From contig JARPUW010000277.1 in the NCBI GenBank assembly GCA_030533445.1, positions 142,458 through 206,457 on the forward strand: a stretch of 64,000 bases of DNA, given 5' to 3'. Below, one piece after another: positions 11,841 through 24,074 of this stretch (positions are counted from its first letter, which is position 1; the number at the start of each line of letters is the position of its first letter). The notes below the pieces were generated by a model. It was not told where the DNA came from and did no database searches. It saw only the letters and a list, made by a program, of their open reading frames with translations. Made by a program: the position numbers and the translations under genes. Source of the stretch: Cyprinodon diabolis (lineage: Eukaryota; Chordata; Actinopteri; Cyprinodontiformes; Cyprinodontidae).

Positions 11841-14800
11841 GGTGATTGCCTGAAAAGATCATGGCTGTGTCATTAATGGTTTGTCTGTTACAACTCCAGA
11901 GGCCAAAATGGCATTATCTCACTGTGAAAAGGGCGTCTTGGCCTCAACCTTCTGATTTGAAGCTTGGAACCAAAAACATCTGCTCAAATCTACTTTATAT
12001 TGTTAGTTTTCAGCTCTAGATGATTGCCAGAAAAGATCATGGCTGTATCATTAATGGTTTGTCTGTTACAACTCCAGAGGCCAAAATGGCATTATCTCAC
12101 TGTGAAAAGTGCGTTTTGGCCTCAACTTCTGATTTGAAGCTTGGAACCAAAAACATCTGCTCAAATCTACTTTATATTGTTAGTTTTCAGCTCTAGATGA
12201 TTGCCAGAAAAGATCATGGCTGTATCATTAATGGTTTGTCTGTTACAACTCCAGAGGCCAAAATGGCATTACTCACTGTGAAAAGAGCGTTTTGGCCTCA
12301 ACTTCTGATTTGAAGCTTGGAACCAAAAACATCTGCTCAAATCTACTTTATATTGTTAGTTTTCAGCTCTAGATGATTGCCTGAAAAGATCATGGCTGTA
12401 TCATTAATGGTTTGTCTGTTACAACTCCAGAGGCCAAAATGGCATTATCTCACTGTGAAAAGTGCGTTTTGGCCTCAACTTCTGATTTGAAGCTTGGAAC
12501 CAAAAACATCTGCTCCAATCTACTTTATATTGCTAGTTTTCAGCTCTAGATGATTGCCAGAAAAGATCATGGCTGTATCATTAATGGTTTGTCTGTTACA
12601 ACTCCAGAGGCCAAAATGGCATTATCTCACTGTGAAAAGAGCGTTTTGGCCTCAACCTTCTGATTTGAAGCTTGGAACCAAAAACATCTGCTCAAATCTA
12701 CTTTATATTGTTAGTTTTCAGCTCTAGATGATTGCCAGAAAAGATCATGGCTGTATCATTAATGGTTTGTCTGTTACAACTCCAGAGGCCAAAATGGCAT
12801 TATCTCACTGTGAAAAGAGCGTTTTGGCCTCAACCTTCTGATTTGAAGCTTGGAACCAAAAACATCTGCTCAAATCTACTTTATATTGTTAGTTTTCAGC
12901 TCTAGATGATTGCCAGAAAAGATCATGGCTGTATCATTAATGGTTTGTCTGTTACAACTCCAGAGGCCAAAATGGCATTATCTCACTGTGAAAAGAGCGT
13001 TTTGGCCTCAACCTTCTGATTTGAAGCTTGGAACCAAAAACATCTGCTCAAATCTACTTTATATTGTTAGTTTTCAGCTCTAGATGATTGCCAGAAAAGA
13101 TCATGGCTGTATCATTAATGGTTTGTTTGTTACAACTCCAGAGGCCAAAATGGCATTATCTCACTGTGAAAAGTGCGTTTTGGCCTCAACTTCTGATTTG
13201 AAGCTTGGAACCAAAAACATCTGCTCAAATCTACTTTATATTGTTAGTTTTCAGCTCTAGGTGATTGCCTGAAAAGATCATGGCTGTATAATTAATGGTT
13301 TGTCTGTTACAACTCCAGAGGCCAAAATGGCATTATCTCACTGTGAAAAGAGCGTTTTGGCCTCAACCTTCTGATTTGAAGCTTGGAACCAAAAACATCT
13401 GCTCAAATCTACTTTATATTGTTAGTTTTCAGCTCTAGATGATTGCCAGAAAAGATCATGGCTGTATCATTAATGGTTTGTCTGTTACAACTCCAGAGGC
13501 CAAAATGGCATTATCTCACTGTGAAAAGAGCGTTTTGGCCTCAACCTTCTGATTTGAAGATTGGAACCAAAAACATCTGCTCAAATCTACTTTATATTGT
13601 TAGTTTTCAGCTCTAGATGATTGCCAGAAAAGATCATGGCTGTATCATTAACGGTTTGTCTGTTACAACTCCAGAGGCCAAAATGGCATTATCTCACTGT
13701 GAAAAGTGCGTTTTGGCCTCAACTTCTGATTTGAAGCTTGGAACCAAAAACATCTGCTCAAATCTACTTTATATTGTTAGTTTTCAGCTCTAGGTGATTG
13801 CCTGAAAAGATCATGGCTGTATCATTAATGGTTTGTCTGTTACAACTCCAGAGGCCAAAATGGCATTATCTCACTGTGAAAAGAGCGTTTTGGCCTCAAC
13901 CTTACGATTTGAAGCTTGGAACCAAAAACATCTGCTCAAATCTACTTTATATTGTTAGTTTTCAGCTCTAGATGATTGCCAGAAAAGATCATGGCTGTAT
14001 CATTAATGGTTTGTCTGTTACAACTCCAGAGGCCAAAATGGCATTATCTCACTGTGAAAAGTGCGTTTTGGCCTCAACTTCTGATTTGAAGCTTGGAACC
14101 AAAAACATCTGCTCAAATCTACTTTATATTGTTAGTTTTCAGCTCTAGATGATTGCCAGAAAAGATCATGGCTGTATCATTAATGGTTTGTCTGTTACAA
14201 CTCCAGAGGCCAAAATGGCATTATCTCACTGTGAAAAGAGCGTTTTGGCCTCAACTTCTGATTTGAAGCTTGGAACCAAAAACATCTGCTCAAATCTACT
14301 TTATATTGTTAGTTTTCAGCTCTAGATGATTGCCTGAAAAGATCATGGCTGTATCATTAATGGTTTGTCTGTTACAACTCCAGAGGCCAAAATGGCATTA
14401 TCTCACTGTGAAAAGAGCGTTTTGGCCTCAACTTCTGATTTGAAGCTTGGAACCAAAAACATCTGCTCAAATCTACTTTATATTGTTAGTTTTCAGCTCT
14501 ATATGATTGCCTGAAAAGATCATGGCTGTATCATTAATAGTTTGTCTGTTACAACTCCAGAGGCCAAAATGGCATTATCTCACTGTGAAAAGTGCGTTTT
14601 GGCCTCAACTTCTGATTTGAAGCTTGGAACCAAAAACATCTGCTCAAATCTACTTTATATTGTTAGTTTTCAGCTCTAGATGATTGCCAGAAAAGATCAT
14701 GGCTGTATCATTAATGGTTTGTCTGTTACAACTCCAGAGGCCAAAATGGCATTATCTCACTGTGAAAAGAGCGTTTTGGCCTCAACTTCTGATTTGAAGC

Positions 14801-15701
14801 TTGGAACCAAAAACATCTGCTCAAATCTACTTTATATTGATAGTTTTCAGCTCTAGGTGATTGCCTGAAAAGATCATGGCTGTATCATTAATGGTTTGTC
14901 TGTTACAACTCCAGAGGCCAAAATGGCATTATCTCACTGTGAAAAGAGCGTTTTGGCCTCAACCTTCTGATTTGAAGCTTGGAACCAAAAACATCTGCTC
15001 AAATCTACTTTATATTGTTAGTTTTCAGCTCTAGATGATTGCCAGAAAAGATCATGGCTGTATCATTAATGGTTTGTCTATTACAACTCCAGAGGCCAAA
15101 ATGGCATTATCTCACTGTGAAAAGAGCGTTTTGGCCTCAACTTCTGATTTGAAGCTTGGAACCAAAAACATCTGCTCAAATCTACTTTATATTGTTAGTT
15201 TTCAGCTCTAGATGATTGCCTGAAAAGATCATGGCTGTATCATTAATGGTTTGTCTGTTACAACTCCAGAGGCCAAAATGGCATTATCTCACTGTGAAAA
15301 GAGCGTTTTGGCCTCAACCTTACGATTTGAAGCTTGGAACCAAAAACATCTGCTCAAATCTACTTTATATTGTTAGTTTTCAGCTCTAGATGATTGCCAG
15401 AAAAGATCATGGCTGTATCATTAATGGTTTGTCTGTTACAACTCCAGAGGCCAAAATGGCATTATCTCACTGTGAAAAGTGCGTTTTGGCCTCAACTTCT
15501 GATTTGAAGCTTGGAACCAAAAACATCTGCTCAAATCTACTTTATATTGTTAGTTTTCAGCTCTAGATGATTGCCAGAAAAGATCATGGCTGTATCATTA
15601 ATGGTTTGTCTGTTACAACTCCAGAGGCCAAAATGGCATTATCTCACTGTGAAAAGAGCGTTTTGGCCTCAACTTCTGATTTGAAGCTTGGAACCAAAAA
15701 C

Positions 15702-15715
15702 ATCTGCTATCTGCT
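15702..15715. repeat. 7-bp tandem duplication inside one monomer
   Basis: The monomer starting at 15566 is 184 bp instead of 177 because ATCTGCT is present twice in a row, once at 15702-15708 and again at 15709-15715. I saw no other monomer with this insertion. It is a private mutation of one copy or a consensus error. Confidence 0.9.
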
Positions 15716-16458
15716 CAAATCTACTTTATATTGTTAGTTTTCAGCTCTAGATGATTGCCTGAAAAGATCATGGCTGTATCATTAATGGTTTGTCTGTTAC
15801 AACTCCAGAGGCCAAAATGGCATTATCTCACTGTGAAAAGAGCGTTTTGGCCTCAACTTCTGATTTGAAGCTTGGAACCAAAAACATCTGCTCAAATCTA
15901 CTTTATATTGTTAGTTTTCAGCTCTATATGATTGCCTGAAAAGATCATGGCTGTATCATTAATAGTTTGTCTGTTACAACTCCAGAGGCCAAAATGGCAT
16001 TATCTCACTGTGAAAAGTGCGTTTTGGCCTCAACTTCTGATTTGAAGCTTGGAACCAAAAACATCTGCTCAAATCTACTTTATATTGTTAGTTTTCAGCT
16101 CTAGATGATTGCCAGAAAAGATCATGGCTGTATCATTAATGGTTTGTCTGTTACAACTCCAGAGGCCAAAATGGCATTATCTCACTGTGAAAAGAGCGTT
16201 TTGGCCTCAACTTCTGATTTGAAGCTTGGAACCAAAAACATCTGCTCAAATCTACTTTATATTGATAGTTTTCAGCTCTAGGTGATTGCCTGAAAAGATC
16301 ATGGCTGTATCATTAATGGTTTGTCTGTTACAACTCCAGAGGCCAAAATGGCATTATCTCACTGTGAAAAGAGCGTTTTGGCCTCAACCTTCTGATTTGA
16401 AGCTTGGAACCAAAAACATCTGCTCAAATCTACTTTATATTGTTAGTTTTCAGCTCTA

Positions 16459-16983
16459 GATGATTGCCAGAAAAGATCATGGCTGTATCTTAATGGTTTG
16501 TCTATTACAACTCCAGAGGCCAAAATGGCATTATCTCACTGTGAAAAGAGCGTTTTGGCCTCAACTTCTGATTTGAAGCTTGGAACCAAAACATCTGCTC
16601 AAATCTACTTTATATTGTTTTTCAGCTCTAGATGATTGCCTGAAAAGATCATGGCTGTATCATTAATGGTTTGTCTGTTACAACTCCAGAGGCCAAAATG
16701 GCATTATCTCACTGTGAAAAGTGCGTTTTGGCCTCAACTTCTGATTTGAAGCTTGGAACCAAAACATCTGCTCCCAATCTACTTTATATTGCTAGTTTTC
16801 AGCTCTAGATGATTGCCAGAAAAGATCATGGCTGTATCATTAATGGTTTGTCTGTTACAACTCCAGAGGCCAAAATGGCATTATCTCACTGTGAAAAGAG
16901 CGTTTTGGCCTCAACCTTCTGATTTGAAGCTTGGAACCAAAAACATCTGCTCAAATCTACTTTATAGTTAGTTTTCAGCTCTA
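16459..16983. repeat. Three consecutive indel-bearing monomers
   Basis: The monomer at 16459 is only 172 bp. It lacks an a in gtatcattaa near 16489, one a of the five-a run near 16590, and three bases at attgttagtttt near 16618. The monomer at 16631 has four a's instead of five and ctcccaatc instead of ctccaatc, so its net length is unchanged. The monomer at 16808 is 176 bp, missing two bases in tttatattgtt near 16967. Neighbours on both sides are regular. Confidence 0.88.
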
Positions 16984-18757
16984 GATGATTGCCAGAAAAG
17001 ATCATGGCTGTATCATTAATGGTTTGTCTGTTACAACTCCAGAGGCCAAAATGGCATTATCTCACTGTGAAAAGAGCGTTTTGGCCTCAACCTTCTGATT
17101 TGAAGCTTGGAACCAAAAACATCTGCTCAAATCTACTTTATATTGTTAGTTTTCAGCTCTAGATGATTGCCAGAAAAGATCATGGCTGTATCATTAATGG
17201 TTTGTTTGTTACAACTCCAGAGGCCAAAATGGCATTATCTCACTGTGAAAAGTGCGTTTTGGACTCAACTTCTGATTTGAAGCTTGGAACCAAAAACATC
17301 TGCTCAAATCTACTTTATATTGTTAGTTTTCAGCTCTAGGTGATTGCCTGAAAAGATCATGGCTGTATCATTAATGGTTTGTCTGTTACAACTCCAGAGG
17401 CCAAAATGGCATTATCTCACTGTGAAAAGAGCGTTTTGGCCTCAACCTTACGATTTGAAGCTTGGAACCAAAAACATCTGCTCAAATCTACTTTATATTG
17501 TTAGTTTTCAGCTCTAGATGATTGCCAGAAAAGATCATGGCTGTATCATTAATGGTTTGTCTGTTACAACTCCAGAGGCCAAAATGGCATTATCTCACTG
17601 TGAAAAGTGCGTTTTGGCCTCAACTTCTGATTTGAAGCTTGGAACCAAAAACATCTGCTCAAATCTACTTTATATTGTTAGTTTTCAGCTCTAGATGATT
17701 GCCAGAAAAGATCATGGCTGTATCATTAATGGTTTGTCTGTTACAACTCCAGAGGCCAAAATGGCATTATCTCACTGTGAAAAGAGCGTTTTGGCCTCAA
17801 CTTCTGATTTGAAGCTTGGAACCAAAAACATCTGCTCAAATCTACTTTATATTGTTAGTTTTCAGCTCTAGATGATTGCCTGAAAAGATCATGGCTGTAT
17901 CATTAATGGTTTGTCTGTTACAACTCCAGAGGCCAAAATGGCATTATCTCACTGTGAAAAGAGCGTTTTGGCCTCAACTTCTGATTTGAAGCTTGGAACC
18001 AAAAACATCTGCTCAAATCTACTTTATATTGTTAGTTTTCAGCTCTATATGATTGCCTGAAAAGATCATGGCTGTATCATTAATAGTTTGTCTGTTACAA
18101 CTCCAGAGGCCAAAATGGCATTATCTCACTGTGAAAAGTGCGTTTTGGCCTCAACTTCTGATTTGAAGCTTGGAACCAAAAACATCTGCTCAAATCTACT
18201 TTATATTGTTAGTTTTCAGCTCTAGATGATTGCCAGAAAAGATCATGGCTGTATCATTAATGGTTTGTCTGTTACAACTCCAGAGGCCAAAATGGCATTA
18301 TCTCACTGTGAAAAGAGCGTTTTGGCCTCAACTTCTGATTTGAAGCTTGGAACCAAAAACATCTGCTCAAATCTACTTTATATTGATAGTTTTCAGCTCT
18401 AGGTGATTGCCTGAAAAGATCATGGCTGTATCATTAATGGTTTGTCTGTTACAACTCCAGAGGCCAAAATGGCATTATCTCACTGTGAAAAGAGCGTTTT
18501 GGCCTCAACCTTCTGATTTGAAGCTTGGAACCAAAAACATCTGCTCAAATCTACTTTATATTGTTAGTTTTCAGCTCTAGATGATTGCCAGAAAAGATCA
18601 TGGCTGTATCATTAATGGTTTGTCTGTTACAACTCCAGAGGCCAAAATGGCATTATCTCACTGTGAAAAGAGCGTTTTGGCCTCAACCTTCTGATTTGAA
18701 GATTGGAACCAAAAACATCTGCTCAAATCTACTTTATATTGTTAGTTTTCAGCTCTA

Positions 18758-21700
18758 GATGATTGCCAGAAAAGATCATGGCTGTATCATTAACGGTTTG
18801 TCTGTTACAACTCCAGAGGCCAAAATGGCATTATCTCACTGTGAAAAGTGCGTTTTGGCCTCAACTTCTGATTTGAAGCTTGGAACCAAAAACATCTGCT
18901 CAAATCTACTTTATATTGTTAGTTTTCAGCTCTAGGTGATTGCCTGAAAAGATCATGGCTGTATCATTAATGGTTTGTCTGTTACAACTCCAGAGGCCAA
19001 AATGGCATTATCTCACTGTGAAAAGAGCGTTTTGGCCTCAACCTTACGATTTGAAGCTTGGAACCAAAAACATCTGCTCAAATCTACTTTATATTGTTAG
19101 TTTTCAGCTCTAGATGATTGCCAGAAAAGATCATGGCTGTATCATTAATGGTTTGTCTGTTACAACTCCAGAGGCCAAAATGGCATTATCTCACTGTGAA
19201 AAGTGCGTTTTGGCCTCAACTTCTGATTTGAAGCTTGGAACCAAAAACATCTGCTCAAATCTACTTTATATTGTTAGTTTTCAGCTCTAGATGATTGCCA
19301 GAAAAGATCATGGCTGTATCATTAATGGTTTGTCTGTTACAACTCCAGAGGCCAAAATGGCATTATCTCACTGTGAAAAGAGCGTTTTGGCCTCAACTTC
19401 TGATTTGAAGCTTGGAACCAAAAACATCTGCTCAAATCTACTTTATATTGTTAGTTTTCAGCTCTAGATGATTGCCTGAAAAGATCATGGCTGTATCATT
19501 AATGGTTTGTCTGTTACAACTCCAGAGGCCAAAATGGCATTATCTCACTGTGAAAAGAGCGTTTTGGCCTCAACTTCTGATTTGAAGCTTGGAACCAAAA
19601 ACATCTGCTCAAATCTACTTTATATTGTTAGTTTTCAGCTCTATATGATTGCCTGAAAAGATCATGGCTGTATCATTAATAGTTTGTCTGTTACAACTCC
19701 AGAGGCCAAAATGGCATTATCTCACTGTGAAAAGTGCGTTTTGGCCTCAACTTCTGATTTGAAGCTTGGAACCAAAAACATCTGCTCAAATCTACTTTAT
19801 ATTGTTAGTTTTCAGCTCTAGATGATTGCCAGAAAAGATCATGGCTGTATCATTAATGGTTTGTCTGTTACAACTCCAGAGGCCAAAATGGCATTATCTC
19901 ACTGTGAAAAGAGCGTTTTGGCCTCAACTTCTGATTTGAAGCTTGGAACCAAAAACATCTGCTCAAATCTACTTTATATTGTTAGTTTTCAGCTCTAGAT
20001 GATTGCCAGAAAAGATCATGGCTGTATCATTAATGGTTTGTCTGTTACAACTCCAGAGGCCAAAATGGCATTATCTCACTGTGAAAAGAGCGTTTTGGCC
20101 TCAACTTCTGATTTGAAGCTTGGAACCAAAAACATCTGCTCAAATCTACTTTATATTGTTAGTTTTCAGCTCTAGATGATTGCCTGAAAAGATCATGGCT
20201 GTATCATTAATGGTTTGTCTGTTACAACTCCAGAGGCCAAAATGGCATTATCTCACTGTGAAAAGAGCGTTTTGGCCTCAACTTCTGATTTGAAGCTTGG
20301 AACCAAAAACATCTGCTCAAATCTACTTTATATTGTTAGTTTTCAGCTCTATATGATTGCCTGAAAAGATCATGGCTGTATCATTAATAGTTTGTCTGTT
20401 ACAACTCCAGAGGCCAAAATGGCATTATCTCACTGTGAAAAGTGCGTTTTGGCCTCAACTTCTGATTTGAAGCTTGGAACCAAAAACATCTGCTCAAATC
20501 TACTTTATATTGTTAGTTTTCAGCTCTAGATGATTGCCAGAAAAGATCATGGCTGTATCATTAATGGTTTGTCTGTTACAACTCCAGAGGCCAAAATGGC
20601 ATTATCTCACTGTGAAAAGAGCGTTTTGGCCTCAACTTCTGATTTGAAGCTTGGAACCAAAAACATCTGCTCAAATCTACTTTATATTGATAGTTTTCAG
20701 CTCTAGGTGATTGCCTGAAAAGATCATGGCTGTATCATTAATGGTTTGTCTGTTACAACTCCAGAGGCCAAAATGGCATTATCTCACTGTGAAAAGAGCG
20801 TTTTGGCCTCAACCTTCTGATTTGAAGCTTGGAACCAAAAACATCTGCTCAAATCTACTTTATATTGTTAGTTTTCAGCTCTAGATGATTGCCAGAAAAG
20901 ATCATGGCTGTATCATTAATGGTTTGTCTGTTACAACTCCAGAGGCCAAAATGGCATTATCTCACTGTGAAAAGAGCGTTTTGGCCTCAACCTTCTGATT
21001 TGAAGATTGGAACCAAAAACATCTGCTCAAATCTACTTTATATTGTTAGTTTTCAGCTCTAGATGATTGCCAGAAAAGATCATGGCTGTATCATTAACGG
21101 TTTGTCTGTTACAACTCCAGAGGCCAAAATGGCATTATCTCACTGTGAAAAGTGCGTTTTGGCCTCAACTTCTGATTTGAAGCTTGGAACCAAAAACATC
21201 TGCTCAAATCTACTTTATATTGTTAGTTTTCAGCTCTAGGTGATTGCCTGAAAAGATCATGGCTGTATCATTAATGGTTTGTCTGTTACAACTCCAGAGG
21301 CCAAAATGGCATTATCTCACTGTGAAAAGAGCGTTTTGGCCTCAACCTTACGATTTGAAGCTTGGAACCAAAAACATCTGCTCAAATCTACTTTATATTG
21401 TTAGTTTTCAGCTCTAGATGATTGCCAGAAAAGATCATGGCTGTATCATTAATGGTTTGTCTGTTACAACTCCAGAGGCCAAAATGGCATTATCTCACTG
21501 TGAAAAGTGCGTTTTGGCCTCAACTTCTGATTTGAAGCTTGGAACCAAAAACATCTGCTCAAATCTACTTTATATTGTTAGTTTTCAGCTCTAGATGATT
21601 GCCAGAAAAGATCATGGCTGTATCATTAATGGTTTGTCTGTTACAACTCCAGAGGCCAAAATGGCATTATCTCACTGTGAAAAGAGCGTTTTGGCCTCAA

Positions 21701-24074
21701 CTTCTGATTTGAAGCTTGGAACCAAAAACATCTGCTCAAATCTACTTTATATTGTTAGTTTTCAGCTCTAGATGATTGCCTGAAAAGATCATGGCTGTAT
21801 CATTAATGGTTTGTCTGTTACAACTCCAGAGGCCAAAATGGCATTATCTCACTGTGAAAAGAGCGTTTTGGCCTCAACTTCTGATTTGAAGCTTGGAACC
21901 AAAAACATCTGCTCAAATCTACTTTATATTGTTAGTTTTCAGCTCTATATGATTGCCTGAAAAGATCATGGCTGTATCATTAATAGTTTGTCTGTTACAA
22001 CTCCAGAGGCCAAAATGGCATTATCTCACTGTGAAAAGTGCGTTTTGGCCTCAACTTCTGATTTGAAGCTTGGAACCAAAAACATCTGCTCAAATCTACT
22101 TTATATTGTTAGTTTTCAGCTCTAGATGATTGCCAGAAAAGATCATGGCTGTATCATTAATGGTTTGTCTGTTACAACTCCAGAGGCCAAAATGGCATTA
22201 TCTCACTGTGAAAAGAGCGTTTTGGCCTCAACTTCTGATTTGAAGCTTGGAACCAAAAACATCTGCTCAAATCTACTTTATATTGATAGTTTTCAGCTCT
22301 AGGTGATTGCCTGAAAAGATCATGGCTGTATCATTAATGGTTTGTCTGTTACAACTCCAGAGGCCAAAATGGCATTATCTCACTGTGAAAAGAGCGTTTT
22401 GGCCTCAACCTTCTGATTTGAAGCTTGGAACCAAAAACATCTGCTCAAATCTACTTTATATTGTTAGTTTTCAGCTCTAGATGATTGCCAGAAAAGATCA
22501 TGGCTGTATCATTAATGGTTTGTCTATTACAACTCCAGAGGCCAAAATGGCATTATCTCACTGTGAAAAGAGCGTTTTGGCCTCAACCTTCTGATTTGAA
22601 GCTTGGAACCAAAAACATCTGCTCAAATCTACTTTATATTGTTAGTTTTCAGCTCTAGATGATTGCCAGAAAAGATCATGGCTGTATAATTAATGGTTTG
22701 TCTATTACAACTCCAGAGGCCAAAATGGCATTATCTCACTGTGAAAAGAGCGTTTTGGCCTCAACTTCTGATTTGAAGCTTGGAACCAAAAACATCTGCT
22801 CAAATCTACTTTATATTGTTAGTTTTCAGCTCTAGATGATTGCCAGAAAAGATCATGGCTGTATCATTAATGGTTTGTCTGTTACAACTCCAGAGGCCAA
22901 AATGGCATTATCTCACTGTGAAAAGAGCGTTTTGGCCTCAACTTATGATTTGAAGCTTGGAACCAAAAACATCTGCTCAAATCTACTTTATATTGTTAGT
23001 TTTCAGCTCTAGATGATTGCCTGAAAAGATCATGGCTGTATCATTAATGGTTTGTCTGTTACAACTCCAGAGGCCAAAATGGCATTATCTCACTGTGAAA
23101 AGTGCGTTTTGGCCTCAACTTCTGATTTGAAGCTTGGAACCAAAAACATCTGCTCAAATCTACTTTATATTGTTAGTTTTCAGCTCTAGGTGATTGCCTG
23201 AAAAGATCATGGCTGTATCATTAATGGTTTGTCTGTTACAACTCCAGAGGCCAAAATGGCATTATCTCACTGTGAAAAGAGCGTTTTGGCCTCAACCTTA
23301 CGATTTGAAGCTTGGAACCAAAAACATCTGCTCAAATCTACTTTATATTGTTAGTTTTCAGCTCTAGATGATTGCCAGAAAAGATCATGGCTGTATCATT
23401 AATGGTTTGTCTGTTACAACTCCAGAGGCCAAAATGGCATTATCTCACTGTGAAAAGTGCGTTTTGGCCTCAACTTCTGATTTGAAGCTTAGAACCAAAA
23501 ACATCTGCTCAAATCTACTTTATATTGTTAGTTTTCAGCTCTAGATGATTGCCAGAAAAGATCATGGCTGTATCATTAATGGTTTGTCTGTTACAACTCC
23601 AGAGGCCAAAATGGCATTATCTCACTGTGAAAAGAGCGTTTTGGCCTCAACTTCTGATTTGAAGCTTGGAACCAAAAACATCTGCTCAAATCTACTTTAT
23701 ATTGTTAGTTTTCAGCTCTAGATGATTGCCAGAAAAGATCATGGCTGTATCATTAATGGTTTGTCTGTTACAACTCCAGAGGCCAAAATGGCATTATCTC
23801 ACTGTGAAAAGTGCGTTTTGGCCTCAACTTCTGATTTGAAGCTTGGAACCAAAAACATCTGCTCAAATCTACTTTATATTGTTAGTTTTCAGCTCTATAT
23901 GATTGCCTGAAAAGATCATGGCTGTATCATTAATAGTTTGTCTGTTACAACTCCAGAGGCCAAAATGGCATTATCTCACTCTGAAAAGTGCGTTTTGGCC
24001 TCAACTTCTGATTTGAAGCTTGGAACCAAAAACATCTGCTCAAATCTACTTTATATTGTTAGTTTTCAGCTCTA
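18758..24074. repeat. 30-monomer HOR, 5317 bp, copy 1
   Basis: The unit starts at an A-t7 monomer with aacggttt and runs 30 monomers to a D-t7 monomer with ctcactctg (about 23974). Diagnostic monomers in order include aacgg (18758), two D-t7 monomers, attgatag, C-s8, gaagattgg, a second aacgg (21062), C-s9, D-t7, attgatag, C-s8, tctatt, gtataatt with tctatt, acttatgat (about 22943), B-t7, C-s9, cttagaacc (about 23487), A-s7, A-t7 and D with ctcactctg. The monomer at 18580, just upstream, is a gaagattgg type and not the D type that ends the unit, which places the left edge at or near 18758. No indels were seen here. Confidence 0.92.

Larger units (their letters stand above)
11841..18757. repeat. 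Mosaic junction zone between HOR families
   Basis: This stretch is still continuous satellite but has no simple HOR period. After one last marker monomer (11841) and an A-t7, there is a 176-bp monomer at 12196 and a B-t7 with ctccaatc and attgctag at 12372. The cassette C-s9, A-t7, A-s7, B-s7, D-t7, A-s7 (attgatag), C-s8 then appears at 13793, at 15211 (with a B start) and at 17339, joined by different linkers. Variants typical of the downstream HOR (gaagattgg at 13438 and 18580, aacggttt at 13616) first occur here. Small indels cluster in it: a 7-bp duplication near 15709 and several deletions between 16488 and 16970. It reads as a boundary where two array families have been shuffled. Confidence 0.8.

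Noticed and set aside
23722..23910. Open frames of 61-62 codons at 23722, 29039, 34360, 39854, 51025, 55461 and 59887 (all plus strand)
   Set aside because: Each covers a single satellite monomer. They stay open only because the next monomer has a tatatg start that removes the usual TAG at the junction, or because they begin at a TTG. They share identity with the non-coding repeat, and nothing suggests a conserved protein.
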